Shown here: positions 52,694 to 61,035 of the stretch, one piece after another
Numbering within the stretch: position 1 is the first letter of the stretch
Layout of the letters: each line of letters opens with the position of its first letter
Position numbers and translations under genes: made by a program
The notes under the pieces: generated by a model
Seen by the model: only the letters and a program-made list of their open reading frames with translations
Told to the model about the DNA's origin: nothing
Database searches by the model: none
Assembly (NCBI RefSeq): GCF_014204985.1
Contig: NZ_JACHMP010000001.1
Span: 1,922,001-1,986,000, forward strand
From: Streptosporangium becharense
GTDB taxonomy: Bacteria > Actinomycetota > Actinomycetes > Streptosporangiales > Streptosporangiaceae
DNA: 64,000 nt
Reading direction: 5' to 3'

Positions 52694-53815
52694 TCACCCT
52701 CCCGGCGCGTCCCAGCGGCCGAGGGCCCGCTCCAGCGAGTCGGGGTGGTAGGTGAAGTTCGGCGACAGGCTCACGTCGTCGTAGTAGCGGTGGAAGACCG
52801 GCGTGGCCGAGCCCGACATGGGTGGCACGATCCACGTCCAGTCGGCCGGGCAGACCCGTCCGGCTCGTTCCTCACGCTCCAGGTGGGTCAGGAAACGGTG
52901 GGACTCGGTGTGGTGGTCGGTGATCGTCACCCCCGCCCGGTCGAAGGAGTGCAGGACCGCCACGTTCAGCTCCACCAGAGCGCGGTCACGCCAGAGTGAG
53001 CGCTCCGTGCCAGTGTCCAGGTTCAGCCTATGGGCGATCAGCGACGTCAGGTCGTAGCGGTCGGCGTCGGCCAGGTTGCGGGCACCGATCTCGGTGCCCA
53101 TGTACCACCCGTTGAACGGCGCCGACCGGTAGCAGACACCGCCGATCTCCAGGCACATGCCGGATATCGCGGGCACGGCGTGCCAGCGCAGCCCCAGTTC
53201 GGCGAACCAGGGGTGGGAGGGATGGGAGAGCGCGACCTCCAGCACGGCGTCGCCGGGGATCGTCGACAACAGCGGCGGCCCGTCGCCCATCGAGATCACC
53301 AGGGGAAGCACGTCGAAGGGACTCCCCGGACCGCCCGGCCAGCCGAGCTTGCCCACCATCGTGGTGAAGTCGGCGTAGCGGGGGTCACCGACGATCGACC
53401 CGTCGTCCATGGCGTACCCGGCGTACCGGATGAGCTGCTCGTTCCAGATCCGCGGGCCCGGTGCCCCGGGGCGGTCCTGGGCGAACACCGTCATCGTCGG
53501 ACGGATCCGGCGGCCCGGCGCGGCGTCCCGCAGGTGGTTGACGCACTCGACGGCGACGCCCTCGGGCGTGTCGACGTGCCGCCGGTCGCGTACGCGCAGC
53601 GAGCGCCAGTAGAGCCGCCCGATGCACCGGCCGCTGTTGCGCCAGGCCACCCTGGCGCCGAACGTCAGCTCCCCGGGGGTGTGGGTGTACGTCCCCGTCC
53701 GCGCGATCTCCGCGCGCACCTCGCGCAGGCGCGAACGTAGGTCCCCCGCGCCGGGGTTCTCCGCGTGGAAGAGCCTCAGATAGTCCTCGGCCGCCGTCAT
53801 GTCGACGGGAGGCAC
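52694..53815 (-). CDS. Bacterial nitric oxide synthase oxygenase
   Basis: 373 residues from GTG 53815, which follows GGAGCACGCG; ATG 53800, five codons in, is the alternative. The heme-thiolate site WRNSGRCIGR has Cys64. The substrate-pocket motif NGWYMGTEIGARNLAD with its Arg-binding Glu is intact, as are PRYADFTTMVGKLGW and DHHTESHRFLTHLEREERAGR. There is no flavodoxin/reductase domain, as usual in bacteria; electrons must come from cellular reductases. It converts arginine to citrulline and NO. Neighbours do not suggest a biosynthetic role, so stress protection or signalling is the default inference. Confidence 0.95.
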   Translation of the reverse strand: MPPVDMTAAEDYLRLFHAENPGAGDLRSRLREVRAEIARTGTYTHTPGELTFGARVAWRNSGRCIGRLYWRSLRVRDRRHVDTPEGVAVECVNHLRDAAPGRRIRPTMTVFAQDRPGAPGPRIWNEQLIRYAGYAMDDGSIVGDPRYADFTTMVGKLGWPGGPGSPFDVLPLVISMGDGPPLLSTIPGDAVLEVALSHPSHPWFAELGLRWHAVPAISGMCLEIGGVCYRSAPFNGWYMGTEIGARNLADADRYDLTSLIAHRLNLDTGTERSLWRDRALVELNVAVLHSFDRAGVTITDHHTESHRFLTHLEREERAGRVCPADWTWIVPPMSGSATPVFHRYYDDVSLSPNFTYHPDSLERALGRWDAPGG

Positions 53816-54122
53816 CGCGTGCTCCGGCCCCTCCGTACGGACGCCGCGAACCGCTTCCGGCCCGCCGTGCCGTGATCTCCGCCAGGTCAGCACTGCAACA
53901 ACCACCCAGGTGGCTCACGGGCACGACGGCCGTTCCGGGCGGCACGGTGCCCTGGGCACAGCGGCCCTTCCCCGCTGTGCTCGTTGTGGTCCGCGGCGAA
54001 CGCGCACCGGCGTGTCCGGCCCACCGGATCACACAGGGCGATCGGAGGGACACCGCGCGCGGCGACCCCTATTTTCCGGGATTCACCGGGATTTGTCCCC
54101 GGAACCGGCGCAGGAGACGCGA

Positions 54123-54153
54123 AAGGCCCCGGGAGCTGGGCTCCCGGGGCCTT
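54123..54153 (-). terminator. Terminator of the tRNA-Asn transcript
   Basis: AAGGCCCCGGGAGC and GCTCCCGGGGCCTT form a perfect 14-bp stem with a three-base loop, five bases beyond the tRNA 3' end, followed on the minus strand by TTTC. Confidence 0.88.
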
Positions 54154-54158
54154 CAGAC

Positions 54159-54234
54159 TGGCTCCCGCGATAGGACTCGAACCTATAACCTGCCGGTTAA
54201 CAGCCGGCTGCTCTGCCGATTGAGCTACACGGGA
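54159..54234 (-). tRNA. tRNA-Asn (GTT)
   Basis: Cloverleaf on the minus strand: acceptor TCCCGTG with CGCGGGA, anticodon stem GCCGG/CCGGC with loop CTGTTAA (anticodon GTT), T-arm ATAGG-TTCGAGT-CCTAT. The 3' CCA is encoded, unlike the other two tRNAs here. Confidence 0.96.
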
Positions 54235-54406
54235 TCGTGCGTTTGCGCTGTTCGGCGGGGTTTCTCCCCGTTCCTTGCGGCGCATGAATAGATTAGCGCA
54301 CTCGGGGGGTGCGTGTCGCATCGATACTCCGGGGTAGTCCCGAGTCGACTGCACTCCGCGGATGATGAAGGATCAAGGTCGGCGGAGCCTGCTTGTGGAG
54401 GTGGAC

Positions 54407-54721
54407 ATGCGTTATCGACTGATGTTCGGGGTGGGTCTCGCGATCGGCTACATCTTGGGGAGCCGCGCCGGCCGGGAGCGCTATGAGGAGATCAAACGGA
54501 TGGCCCAGCGGGTGTCGGACAACCCCACCATCCAGGAGACCGCCGGCCTTGTGGGCGCCAAGGTCTCCCGGGCGACCGGCGTGGCCAGAGCCAAGGTGAG
54601 CGACGTGGCGAAGAACCGGCTGTCGTTCATGCGCTCGGGTGACGACTGGCAGACCGAGAAGCACGACGAGAGCGGCACCGGCTGGCCGGAGGGCCAGAAG
54701 ACCACCCCGGCACCCTACTGA
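54407..54721 (+). CDS. YtxH-like small membrane-associated protein
   Basis: 104 residues from ATG 54407, preceded by GGAGGTGGAC; the ATG at 54362 is less likely. One N-terminal hydrophobic segment (LMFGVGLAIGYILGSRAGRERYEEI) is typical of YtxH-type proteins of actinobacteria. The helical remainder (GLVGAKVSRATGVARAKVSDVA) and the charged tail are cytoplasmic. Function unknown; relatives are linked to envelope stress in other bacteria. Confidence 0.85.
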   Translation: MRYRLMFGVGLAIGYILGSRAGRERYEEIKRMAQRVSDNPTIQETAGLVGAKVSRATGVARAKVSDVAKNRLSFMRSGDDWQTEKHDESGTGWPEGQKTTPAPY

Positions 54722-54792
54722 CCGGCTACCGACCGGCTACCGACCGGCGCTGTGGGCCCGCGGAACGTTCCATCCGCGGGCCCGCGGGTCGG

Positions 54793-55254
54793 TCAGACCC
54801 CGAAACTGCGGCGCGTCTCCTCCAGCGCCTGCTCGGCCGTGGCCCGCAACCCCGGATCGTCCGGGTCGAGGCCGGAGTCGAAGACGAACTCCCACACCAG
54901 CCGGTCGTCCTCCGCCCTCCGCGCCACCAGCCGCACTCCCCCGCGCGCGTCCAGCGGGACGTACTGGCTGACCACGATCGAGGCGGTCACCCGCTCCCGC
55001 ACGGCTTCCGGGACCCGCCCGGGTTCGGGAAGGCGTGCCCGGTGCGATCGGCCGTCCGTGGTGACGACCGTCAGCCCCTCCTCGTCCCACACGCCGCGGT
55101 CCACGTGGAACCAGGGCATGCGGGTCCCGGCCAGGTAGAGGGCCCGGTCTGCGGCGATCACATAGCCGTCCGGCCCCTCGGCGTAGGTGAGCACCCGGTC
55201 GGCCGGGTCGACCGCCGCGCGGACCTCGGCGGGCATGCGGTTGAAGAGCCTCAT
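54793..55254 (-). CDS. Conserved actinobacterial protein of unknown function, 153 aa
   Basis: ATG 55254 gives a compact beta-rich protein: VLTYAEGPDGYVIAADRALYLAG, RMPWFHVDRGVWDEEGLTVV, RVTASIVVSQYVPLDARGGVRLVARR, and a C-terminal helix with DPGLRATAEQALEETRRSFGV. The pattern resembles PH-like domains that occur near tRNA-Asn in many actinomycetes; I know no assigned function. No signal or membrane segment. Confidence 0.75.
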   Translation of the reverse strand: MRLFNRMPAEVRAAVDPADRVLTYAEGPDGYVIAADRALYLAGTRMPWFHVDRGVWDEEGLTVVTTDGRSHRARLPEPGRVPEAVRERVTASIVVSQYVPLDARGGVRLVARRAEDDRLVWEFVFDSGLDPDDPGLRATAEQALEETRRSFGV

Positions 55255-55305
55255 GTCCCAACGTTATCCGGCGCCTTGCTCCATTTTTGCCCCGACGCCC
55301 GGCGC

Positions 55306-55365
55306 GACGCCCACCGCACCGCCGACGTCCGGCGTGACGCCCACCGCACCGCCGACGTCCGGCGC
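55306..55365. repeat. Two exact 30-bp tandem repeats
   Basis: The unit beginning GACGCCCACCGCACCGCCGA occurs at 55306-55335 and 55336-55365, with partial copies on both sides. It lies upstream of the 153-aa protein gene and downstream of the glycosidase gene. Confidence 0.9.
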
Positions 55366-55432
55366 ACACCGCCGATGCCCACCGCATCACCCGGCATCCG
55401 GCGTGTCGCCCCGTGCCCGGCGGTCCGGTGCA

Positions 55433-56728
55433 TCATCCGCCGTCGCCCGCGAGCAGATCGAGGGTGAGCGCGGCCGACCAGGAGAAGTCACGGCTGCCCC
55501 GGCCGCTGCCGTCGAAGGGGTCGAAGCACTCGCGGAAGCCCCCCTGCCGCACCAGGCGCAGGGTGCAGGTGCCGAGCACGTGGGCGAGCGTCGTCAGGCC
55601 GTGCACGGCCGCGGCCCGCCGCAGCAGCCAGTTGGTGTTCACCCAGGACGGCCCGCGCCAGTAGCACGACCGGTCGAACTCCTGAGCGCGGATCTCACAG
55701 CTCGGCACCGGATATCCGGCGGCGCCCATGAAACGGGGCGACTCCAGCACCCGCGCCAGCTGTGCCACCCTCTCGGAGGGCAGCCCCGGGTCGAGCATCG
55801 GGCCGAAGGAGCCGACCGTGCACACCGGGACGAGCCGCCCGCCGCGCAGGTCGCGGGCGTGGAAGGCTCCGTCGTCCCAGAGCCGCTCCAGCAGCGCCGA
55901 CCGGATGTGCTCCGCCTGCTCCCGGTGTGGCCCCGGATCCGCGCCGGCCACCGGCGCCAGTTCGACGAGGGCCTGACAGGAGGCGAGCCAGATCCCGTTG
56001 AACATCGGGTCCTCGACCGCGAACGGATGCTCCTGCCTCAGGTACGCCGGGTCGTAGCCCGCGTCCCGGTACCGCAGGACCAGCCAGACGTAGCGGTCGG
56101 GGTTGCTGCCGGGGTGACGTCCGGGCGGCCCGGCGCTCCGGTGGGTCCGGTGGACCTGCGTCAGGGCCGCGAGCGGGGCGTCCCAGGCGGGGCTGTCGTC
56201 CATCCCGGACTCCCACGGGTGCACGATCGCGGCCAGCCCGCCCCCGCCGAGGTCTCTGGCCGCGGCGAGGTAGCCGTGCTGGGCGGCCAGCATCGGGTAG
56301 AGGCGCCGTACGAGGGCGGCGGCCGTGTCGCGGTCGGTCGCGTACCGCCACACCCACCACAGCGCGAACGCGTGCAGCGGCGGCTGGGTCAGCCCGGAGG
56401 TGCGCACACCGTGGGGCGAATCCGGGTGGTCCTCCGAACGCCAGACGGAGGGGCCGGGGAAGTACCCCTCCGCGTGGGCCGGGCGGAAGACGATGTGCGG
56501 GACCATCCCGGTACGCCACTGCCCCGCCAGCAGGCTGACCAACTCGGCCCCGGCCCTGCGGGTGTCCCAGCGGGCCAGGCCGATCGCGACGAAGGTCGAG
56601 TCCCAGTTCCACTGGTGGGGGTAGAGGCCGGGGGCGGGCACGGTGGCGGACCCCGTCCAGTTCGCGGTGAGCACGGACCAGGCCTCACGCCCGAGAGCGG
56701 CGTCGTCCACCGCTGCTCGCGCCTCCAT
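55433..56728 (-). CDS. Glycoside hydrolase of the GH63-like (alpha/alpha)6 superfamily
   Basis: 431 residues from ATG 56728 (GTG 56749 possible). The pattern LYPHQWNWDSTFVAIGLARWD, HPWESGMDDSPAWD and RGPSWVNTNWLLRRAA is that of GH63-type mannosylglycerate hydrolases and related glucosidases. The Asp in QWNWDS and the acid region SGMDDSP would be catalytic. Lengths of 430-450 are usual for mannosylglycerate hydrolase-like enzymes. It has no signal peptide, so it acts on a cytoplasmic compatible solute or sugar; exact substrate unknown. Confidence 0.82.
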   Translation of the reverse strand: MEARAAVDDAALGREAWSVLTANWTGSATVPAPGLYPHQWNWDSTFVAIGLARWDTRRAGAELVSLLAGQWRTGMVPHIVFRPAHAEGYFPGPSVWRSEDHPDSPHGVRTSGLTQPPLHAFALWWVWRYATDRDTAAALVRRLYPMLAAQHGYLAAARDLGGGGLAAIVHPWESGMDDSPAWDAPLAALTQVHRTHRSAGPPGRHPGSNPDRYVWLVLRYRDAGYDPAYLRQEHPFAVEDPMFNGIWLASCQALVELAPVAGADPGPHREQAEHIRSALLERLWDDGAFHARDLRGGRLVPVCTVGSFGPMLDPGLPSERVAQLARVLESPRFMGAAGYPVPSCEIRAQEFDRSCYWRGPSWVNTNWLLRRAAAVHGLTTLAHVLGTCTLRLVRQGGFRECFDPFDGSGRGSRDFSWSAALTLDLLAGDGG

Positions 56729-56834
56729 TCGCCCAGTTTGCGCCTCCACAGGCCACCAGAACAGCCCCGTTTTCCCGAATACGCCGCAAATGAGGCTGTG
56801 GTGACTGGAGCCGACCGGTGACCGGGGCGGCGCG

Positions 56835-58061
56835 TCAGGCCTGGTTCAGGAGCGCCTCCCCCCAGTAGGAGCCGGACGCGACCCCGCCTGGGCAGGCGTA
56901 CACGCCGGAACCGACGTGCTGGATGTACTCGTTGAGCAGGTCCTTGGCCGCCAGAGCGCGCTGGATCGGGATGAAACCCTTGTTCAGGTCACGCTGGTAG
57001 GCCAGGAAGAACAGGCCCGCGTCCAGACGTCCGAGACCGTCGGTGCCGTCGGTGAAGGAGTAACCCCGGCGCAGGATCGTCACCCCGCCCAGGGAGTCCG
57101 GATGGGCCAGCCGGACGTGGGAGTCGGCGGGCAGCTTCTCCACCGCCACGGGGTCGTGCTCGCGGGTACCGCCGTAGGGGGCGCCCTCGCGCTTGGTGCG
57201 GCCGAAGATGTCCTCCTGCTCCTTCAGCGAGGTGCGGTCCCAGGTCTCGATGTGCATGCGGATGCGCCGGGCGACCAGGTACGAGCCTCCGCGCAGCCAC
57301 TGCGGCCCCTCGTCTCCCACCCAGACGTGGTCGTCCAACTTCTTGCGGTCGGTGGCCGCGATGTTGTTGGTGCCGTCCTTGAACCCCATCAGGTTGCGCG
57401 GGGTCTGCGCCTCCGGGGTGGTCGAGGAGGTCTTGCCGAAACCGAGCTGCGACCAGCGGACCGAGGCGGTGCCGAAACCGATGCGTACGAGGTTGCGCAC
57501 GGCGTGCACCGCGACCTGAGGGTCGTCCGCGCACGCCTGGACGCACACGTCACCGCCGCTGCGGGCCGGGTCGAGCCTGTCACCGCGGAAGCGGGGCAGT
57601 TCCTCGAACCCGGCCGGCCGGGGCAGCTTGAGGCGGTCGAAGAAGGAGGGGCCGAACCCGACCGTCAGCGTCAGCCGCGAGGCGGGCAGCCCGATGGCCT
57701 CACCTGTGTCGTCGGGCGGGGCCAGCGCGGCCCCGGTCGCCCCTCGGCCCACCTCCTGCGCGGAGGTCATCTGGACGGCCGCCGCCGTCCACGCCTTAAG
57801 CATCGCCGCCACCTTCTCCGGGGAGTCGGTGCTCAGGTCGAAGGCGGCGAAGTGCAGCCGGTCCTGGACGGGGGTGGCGATGCCGGCCTGGTGGGCGCCG
57901 TGGAAGGGGATCACCCCGCCCGAGGCGGCGGCGAGGACCGGCTCGGCCCGCGGATGGGGCCGGTCCTGGTTCACCAACGCCGCGCCGGCGACCGCCGCGG
58001 CCCCCGCACCCACGGCGATGCCTGCACCGGTCAGCAGCCTGCGCCGGCTGAGATCGGCCAT
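56835..58061 (-). CDS. efeB: Dyp-type heme peroxidase EfeB (Tat-exported)
   Basis: 408 residues. The Tat signal is clear (SRRRLLTGAGIAVGAGAAAVAGAALV). The dye-decolourising peroxidase domain has the motif GFKDGTNN (GXXDG), the distal region SQLGFGKTS and the proximal heme His region near RTKREGAPYG...REHDP. In the Efe system EfeB oxidises ferrous iron or recovers iron from heme outside the membrane. It follows efeO by 133 bp in the same direction. No efeU permease gene is beside it. Confidence 0.94.
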   Translation of the reverse strand: MADLSRRRLLTGAGIAVGAGAAAVAGAALVNQDRPHPRAEPVLAAASGGVIPFHGAHQAGIATPVQDRLHFAAFDLSTDSPEKVAAMLKAWTAAAVQMTSAQEVGRGATGAALAPPDDTGEAIGLPASRLTLTVGFGPSFFDRLKLPRPAGFEELPRFRGDRLDPARSGGDVCVQACADDPQVAVHAVRNLVRIGFGTASVRWSQLGFGKTSSTTPEAQTPRNLMGFKDGTNNIAATDRKKLDDHVWVGDEGPQWLRGGSYLVARRIRMHIETWDRTSLKEQEDIFGRTKREGAPYGGTREHDPVAVEKLPADSHVRLAHPDSLGGVTILRRGYSFTDGTDGLGRLDAGLFFLAYQRDLNKGFIPIQRALAAKDLLNEYIQHVGSGVYACPGGVASGSYWGEALLNQA

Positions 58062-58194
58062 GTGTCCCCCTCTTCTCTCTCGTTCTCTCGGAGCTCGGAA
58101 CCCGGTGGCCCGGCGGCCCGGACGCGCAGTCCGGGTTCACGACCAGGGCTCACAGCCCGGACGTGTGATCCGGACGTGCGGGAACGCGGGCGGG

Positions 58195-59379
58195 TCAGCC
58201 CGCGGCCACCGCGGCCAGGCCGGACAGCGGCTCAGCGAGGGCGTTGACGGCGTCGGCGAGCTCCTTGACCTGCTCCTTGGACAGCTCGGTGTAGGAGACG
58301 AACCCGTCGCCCTTGCCGTACTTGGCGAGCAGCGCGTCGAGCTCGGCGAACTCGGTGTCGAGGGTGGTGACCAGCCCGGGGTTCCGCTCCATCACGATCG
58401 GCGTGAGGAGCTGGTAGACCTTGAACGCGCCGTTGACGTTGGCCTTGAAATCCCACAGGTCGGTGTGGGAGAACGCCTCCTCCTCGCCGGTCACCTTGCC
58501 GGTCGCCACCTCGTCCAGCAGTTCCTTGGCGCCGTTGGCCATGGAGCTGGCGGTGATCTCCGCGGTGGGCAGCCTCTTCTTCAGCGCGTCCAGGTCGGCC
58601 AGGAGCACGTCACCGTACTCGGCCTCCTTCTTGACCGTCTTCGGGGCCTCCCACAGTGCCTTCTCCAGGCGGTGCCAGCCGGTCCACTTCTGGCCGTCCT
58701 CCAGGTCGGCCTCGCGCAGGTCGACCTTGGGGTCGATGTCACCGAACGCCTCGGCCACCGGCTCGATCCGCTCCCAGCCGACCCGGCTCGGCGCGTAGAG
58801 GGCCTTGGCCTTCTTCACGTCGCCCTTCTTCACCGCGGCGACGAAGTCCTCGGTCTTGGCGATGGTGTCGTCGACCTGGGTCTCGACATAGGCGCGGTAC
58901 TCGTCGACGGCGCGGGTGACACGAGGGTCGGTCTGGGCGGCGAGCTCACCGGAGACCGTGATCTCCTGACGGATGCCGTCGCCCTCGTGGTTGGGCTTGC
59001 AGGCGAGCTGGTACGTGCCCGCCGGCAGCTCCACGACCAGGTCCCCGCTGGCGCCGGGGGCGATGTTGGCGCGCTCGCCGACCACCGTCTTGTCGGCGCG
59101 GTAGAGGTAGAGCCAGGTCGGCTCCTTGCCGTCGTTCTTCAGCTTGAAGCCGACGACGCCGGCGGGCAGGGCGGTCTTGGCGGCGACGCACGTCGTGTCC
59201 GTCGCCGCGACGTCGACGGTCTCGGTCACCGCGCCGGTCGGAGCCGCCTGGGGGGCGACGGCGGCGCTGCCGCTGCCGCTCGCGGACCCACCGTCGGCTC
59301 CGTCGTCGGCCGAGCTGCAGGCGGTGATGGCGAGAGCGAGAACGCCGCAGGTGGCGAGTGCGCGGGTGGTGGGGGACAT
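58195..59379 (-). CDS. efeO: Iron-uptake lipoprotein EfeO (cupredoxin plus M75 peptidase-like)
   Basis: 394 residues. A lipoprotein signal ends at TACSS (Cys21). The N-terminal cupredoxin-like domain (about 50-145) includes WLYLYRAD and a Cys/His region (QLACKPNHEGDG). The C-terminal M75/imelysin-like domain carries the GWHRLEKALWEA motif (HxxE) that binds metal. It delivers ferric iron to the EfeU permease. Start ATG at 59379 with AGGAGCC before it. The IdeR-like box just upstream predicts iron repression. Confidence 0.95.
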   Translation of the reverse strand: MSPTTRALATCGVLALAITACSSADDGADGGSASGSGSAAVAPQAAPTGAVTETVDVAATDTTCVAAKTALPAGVVGFKLKNDGKEPTWLYLYRADKTVVGERANIAPGASGDLVVELPAGTYQLACKPNHEGDGIRQEITVSGELAAQTDPRVTRAVDEYRAYVETQVDDTIAKTEDFVAAVKKGDVKKAKALYAPSRVGWERIEPVAEAFGDIDPKVDLREADLEDGQKWTGWHRLEKALWEAPKTVKKEAEYGDVLLADLDALKKRLPTAEITASSMANGAKELLDEVATGKVTGEEEAFSHTDLWDFKANVNGAFKVYQLLTPIVMERNPGLVTTLDTEFAELDALLAKYGKGDGFVSYTELSKEQVKELADAVNALAEPLSGLAAVAAG

Positions 59380-59395
59380 GAAGGCTCCTATATCG

Positions 59396-59425
59396 GTTAG
59401 GCGTCCCTAACTTAGCCTTCCCTTA
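59396..59425 (-). promoter_or_regulatory. IdeR/DtxR-like iron box upstream of efeO
   Basis: On the minus strand TAAGGGAAGGCTAAGTTAG (59425-59407) matches the 19-bp IdeR consensus TWAGGTWAGSCTWACCTWA at 15 positions. It overlaps a second palindrome GTTAGGCGTCCCTAAC (59396-59411). Both are within 50 bp of the efeO start, where repressor binding would block transcription when iron is plentiful. Confidence 0.75.
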
Positions 59426-59481
59426 CTTCACAGCGTCAACCAGGGTGGCTTTCAGGAAGACGTGGTATGGGCTCCCGGCCC

Positions 59482-59630
59482 AAGGTTCCGTCCGGAGGTT
59501 CCGTGCGAAGGTTCCGCCCCGAGGTGCCGCGGAGGTTCCACCCGGAGGTTCCGCGGAGGTTCCACCCGGAGGTTCCGTGTGAAGGTTCCGCGGAGGTTCC
59601 ACGGAGGTTCCACCCGGAGGTTCCGCCCGG
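59482..59630. repeat. GGAGGTTCC minisatellite downstream of the sigma-factor gene
   Basis: About ten imperfect copies of units such as CGGAGGTTCCACC, spaced 15 or 24 bp. They lie between the efeO promoter and the sigma-factor terminator. Confidence 0.88.
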
Positions 59631-59634
59631 ACAA

Positions 59635-59681
59635 GCCGAAGGGCGACGACCCGGAACCCGGTCTGGTCGTCGCCCTTCGGC
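59635..59681 (-). terminator. Terminator of the principal sigma-factor gene
   Basis: GCCGAAGGGCGACGACC and GGTCGTCGCCCTTCGGC form a perfect 17-bp stem around a 13-base loop, 66 bp beyond the stop. One arm fragment (GTCGCCCTTCGGC) is repeated at 59695-59707. Confidence 0.85.
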
Positions 59682-59746
59682 TCACCGGCGCGATGTCGCC
59701 CTTCGGCTCGCCGCCTCGGCGGAGGGGGTCCGCTCGGCTCGCCGCC

Positions 59747-60895
59747 TCAGTCGAGGTAGTCGCGGAGCATCTGTGCCCTGGTCGGGTGGCGGAGCTTGGC
59801 CAGGGTCTTGGACTCGATCTGCCGGATGCGTTCGCGGGTCACGCCGAACTCCCGGCCGACCTCCTCCAGGGTACGGGGATGCCCGTCTGCGAGCCCGAAG
59901 CGCAGCTGGATGATGCGCTGCTCGCGTTCCGACAACGTCGCAAGGATGTCGTCGAGCTGGTCCTGCAGCATGATGAAGGCCGCCGCCTCCATCGGCACGA
60001 CCGCGTCGGCGTCCTCGATGAAGTCACCGAGGTCGGAGTCCTCCTCGCCGATCGGCGACTGGAGCGAGACCGGCTCCTGGGCGATCCGCTGGATCTCGAT
60101 CACCCGCTCGATCGGCAGGTCCATCTCCAGCGCGATCTCCTCGGGCACGGGTTCGCGACCGAGATCCTGGTGGAGCTGCCGCTGGACCCGCACCAGCTTG
60201 TTGATCGTCTCGACCATGTGCACCGGAATGCGAATGGTACGCGCCTGGTCGGCGATGGCTCTGGTGATCGCCTGACGAATCCACCACGTGGCATAAGTGG
60301 AGAACTTGTAACCCTTGGTGTAGTCGAATTTCTCCACCGCGCGGATGAGCCCCAGGTTGCCCTCCTGAATGAGATCCAGGAACAGCATCCCCCGTCCCAC
60401 ATATCTTTTGGCGATCGACACGACCAGCCGCAGGTTGGCCTCGATCAGCCGTTGCTTGGCCCGCGCTCCCTGCCAGACGAGCTCCTTGAACTCCGGGAAG
60501 ACCATGCGCGACGCGACGCCGGTCAGTTTGTCCTCGGCGAACAGTCCCGCCTCGATCGACTTGGCGAGCTCCACCTCCTCCTCGGCCGTGAGCAGCGGCA
60601 CCCGGCCGATCTCCCGCAGGTAGATGCGGACGAGATCGCTGGTCGGGGCCCTCTTACCGACATCCTCCTCATCGGCGCGGGCGGGTTCCTCGTCCCCCTG
60701 GGGTTCGAGGACCTCCACTCCGTGCTCGGCGAGCATGCGCGCGACGCGTTCGAGCGCGTCGGACGGCAGCTCGGATCTGTCGAGAGCGGCGGCCACGTCG
60801 TCGACCGTGACGCTGCCGCGCTCCCTTCCCTTCGCAACGAGGTCGGCCACCTGGTCTACCGATGGCGGCCCACTTGGCAGCACCGATGCACCCAC
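59747..60895 (-). CDS. rpoD: Principal RNA polymerase sigma factor (RpoD/HrdB group)
   Basis: 382 residues from GTG 60895. The conserved regions are all present: 1.2 ([29 protein letters not shown]), 2.1-2.4 ([68 protein letters not shown]), 3 ([15 protein letters not shown]), 4.2 (ITQ-like [31 protein letters not shown]). The N-terminal extension before region 1.2 is short (about 85 residues). It directs transcription of housekeeping promoters. The dnaG gene lies 140 bp upstream in the same direction, the conserved macromolecular-synthesis order. An inverted repeat CCGATCATTATCGG at 60962-60975 lies in its leader. Confidence 0.95.
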   Translation of the reverse strand: MGASVLPSGPPSVDQVADLVAKGRERGSVTVDDVAAALDRSELPSDALERVARMLAEHGVEVLEPQGDEEPARADEEDVGKRAPTSDLVRIYLREIGRVPLLTAEEEVELAKSIEAGLFAEDKLTGVASRMVFPEFKELVWQGARAKQRLIEANLRLVVSIAKRYVGRGMLFLDLIQEGNLGLIRAVEKFDYTKGYKFSTYATWWIRQAITRAIADQARTIRIPVHMVETINKLVRVQRQLHQDLGREPVPEEIALEMDLPIERVIEIQRIAQEPVSLQSPIGEEDSDLGDFIEDADAVVPMEAAAFIMLQDQLDDILATLSEREQRIIQLRFGLADGHPRTLEEVGREFGVTRERIRQIESKTLAKLRHPTRAQMLRDYLD

Positions 60896-61035
60896 GAGGG
60901 ACAGTCTGCTGTATTGGCACCGCTAAATGGCAGACCCATTTTTGTCACCCAAGGTAAGATCCCGATCATTATCGGATCGAGACCTTTTCGGGGTTTGGCG
61001 GAATCGAGCCGCGGATATCAAAGAGAATTACGCCG

